Shown piece by piece: positions 6,160-6,226 of a stretch of DNA of 6,226 nt (the first letter of the stretch is position 1; every line of letters starts with the position of its first letter). The position numbers were made by a program, and so were the translations under genes. The DNA is from Thermoflexales bacterium (GTDB taxonomy: Bacteria > Chloroflexota > Anaerolineae > B4-G1 > SLSP01), in assembly GCA_007130345.1 (NCBI GenBank), contig SLSP01000087.1, positions 1-6,226 on the forward strand, read 5' to 3'. Under the pieces are notes generated by a model, which searched no databases, was not told the origin of the DNA, and saw only the letters and a list, made by a program, of their open reading frames with translations.

Positions 6160-6171
6160 AGGGTCATCACC

Positions 6172-6178
6172 AAGGAGG
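6172..6178 (+). promoter_or_regulatory. Strong Shine-Dalgarno AAGGAGG for the 3'-edge gene
   Basis: AAGGAGG is nearly perfectly complementary to the 3' end of 16S rRNA and ends 5 nt before the ATG at 6184. It is the main evidence that the short open frame at the right edge is a real gene start. Confidence 0.8.
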
Positions 6179-6183
6179 CGACA

Positions 6184-6226
6184 ATGGCAAAACATTACAG
6201 GATCAGCGTGCAGGTCGAGATAGTAG
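6184..6226 (+). CDS. N-terminus of an unidentified protein (runs off the right edge)
   Basis: An ATG 59 nt after the mfd stop opens a frame of 14 complete codons, MAKHYRISVQVEIV, with a fifteenth begun at the edge. The alternating polar/hydrophobic pattern from YRISVQVEIV suggests an opening beta strand, with no signal peptide. The family cannot be named from so few residues. The strong SD at 6172-6178 makes a genuine gene likely. The TACAAT at 6154 suggests it may have its own promoter rather than depend on mfd transcription. Confidence 0.7.
   Translation, partial: MAKHYRISVQVEIV

Overview
The window looks like a stretch of chromosome from a GC-rich bacterium, most plausibly a member of the Chloroflexota (Anaerolineae-like). 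That guess is an inference. It rests on the exported protein with a Pro/Thr 'PTATP' linker and C-terminal membrane anchor, the TACAAT-type -10 elements, and the mix of very GC-rich housekeeping genes with more AT-rich accessory genes. No 16S or other phylogenetic marker is present to prove it. There are no tRNAs, rRNAs, insertion sequences or CRISPR arrays.

Layout. The left part is on the minus strand. A single-domain response regulator (105-479) is followed 36 nt downstream by the first 22 codons of a second gene that runs off the left edge. Its N-terminus ends in a 'YKVDLH(L)' motif typical of the start of PHP-domain phosphoesterases. A 274-nt divergent intergenic region (480-753) holds two overlapping, oppositely directed promoter-like elements, an inverted repeat inside them, and two abutting small hairpins.

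From 754 onward everything is on the plus strand. The order is a membrane-anchored Ig-like protein of unknown function (754-1524), peptidyl-tRNA hydrolase Pth (1532-2125), a small DUF2283-type protein (2129-2491), a 108-nt gap with imperfect inverted repeats, and the transcription-repair coupling factor Mfd (2600-6124). After Mfd comes the start of another gene with a near-perfect Shine-Dalgarno and its own -10-like element (6184 to the right edge).

Functionally, Pth recycles peptidyl-tRNAs that drop off ribosomes, and Mfd removes stalled RNA polymerase and recruits UvrABC to lesions. The pth-mfd neighbourhood also occurs in other phyla (for example Bacillus subtilis spoVC-mfd), so this is a recognisable housekeeping cluster. 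The short gaps (7 nt and 3 nt) suggest that the Ig-like protein, Pth and the DUF2283 protein are co-transcribed. No convincing new biological system is visible. The most interesting points are the overlapping bidirectional promoter/operator region, the coupling of an exported protein gene to pth, the AT-richer small gene inserted between pth and mfd, the SD-less mfd start, and the edge-truncated PHP-like gene beside the response regulator.
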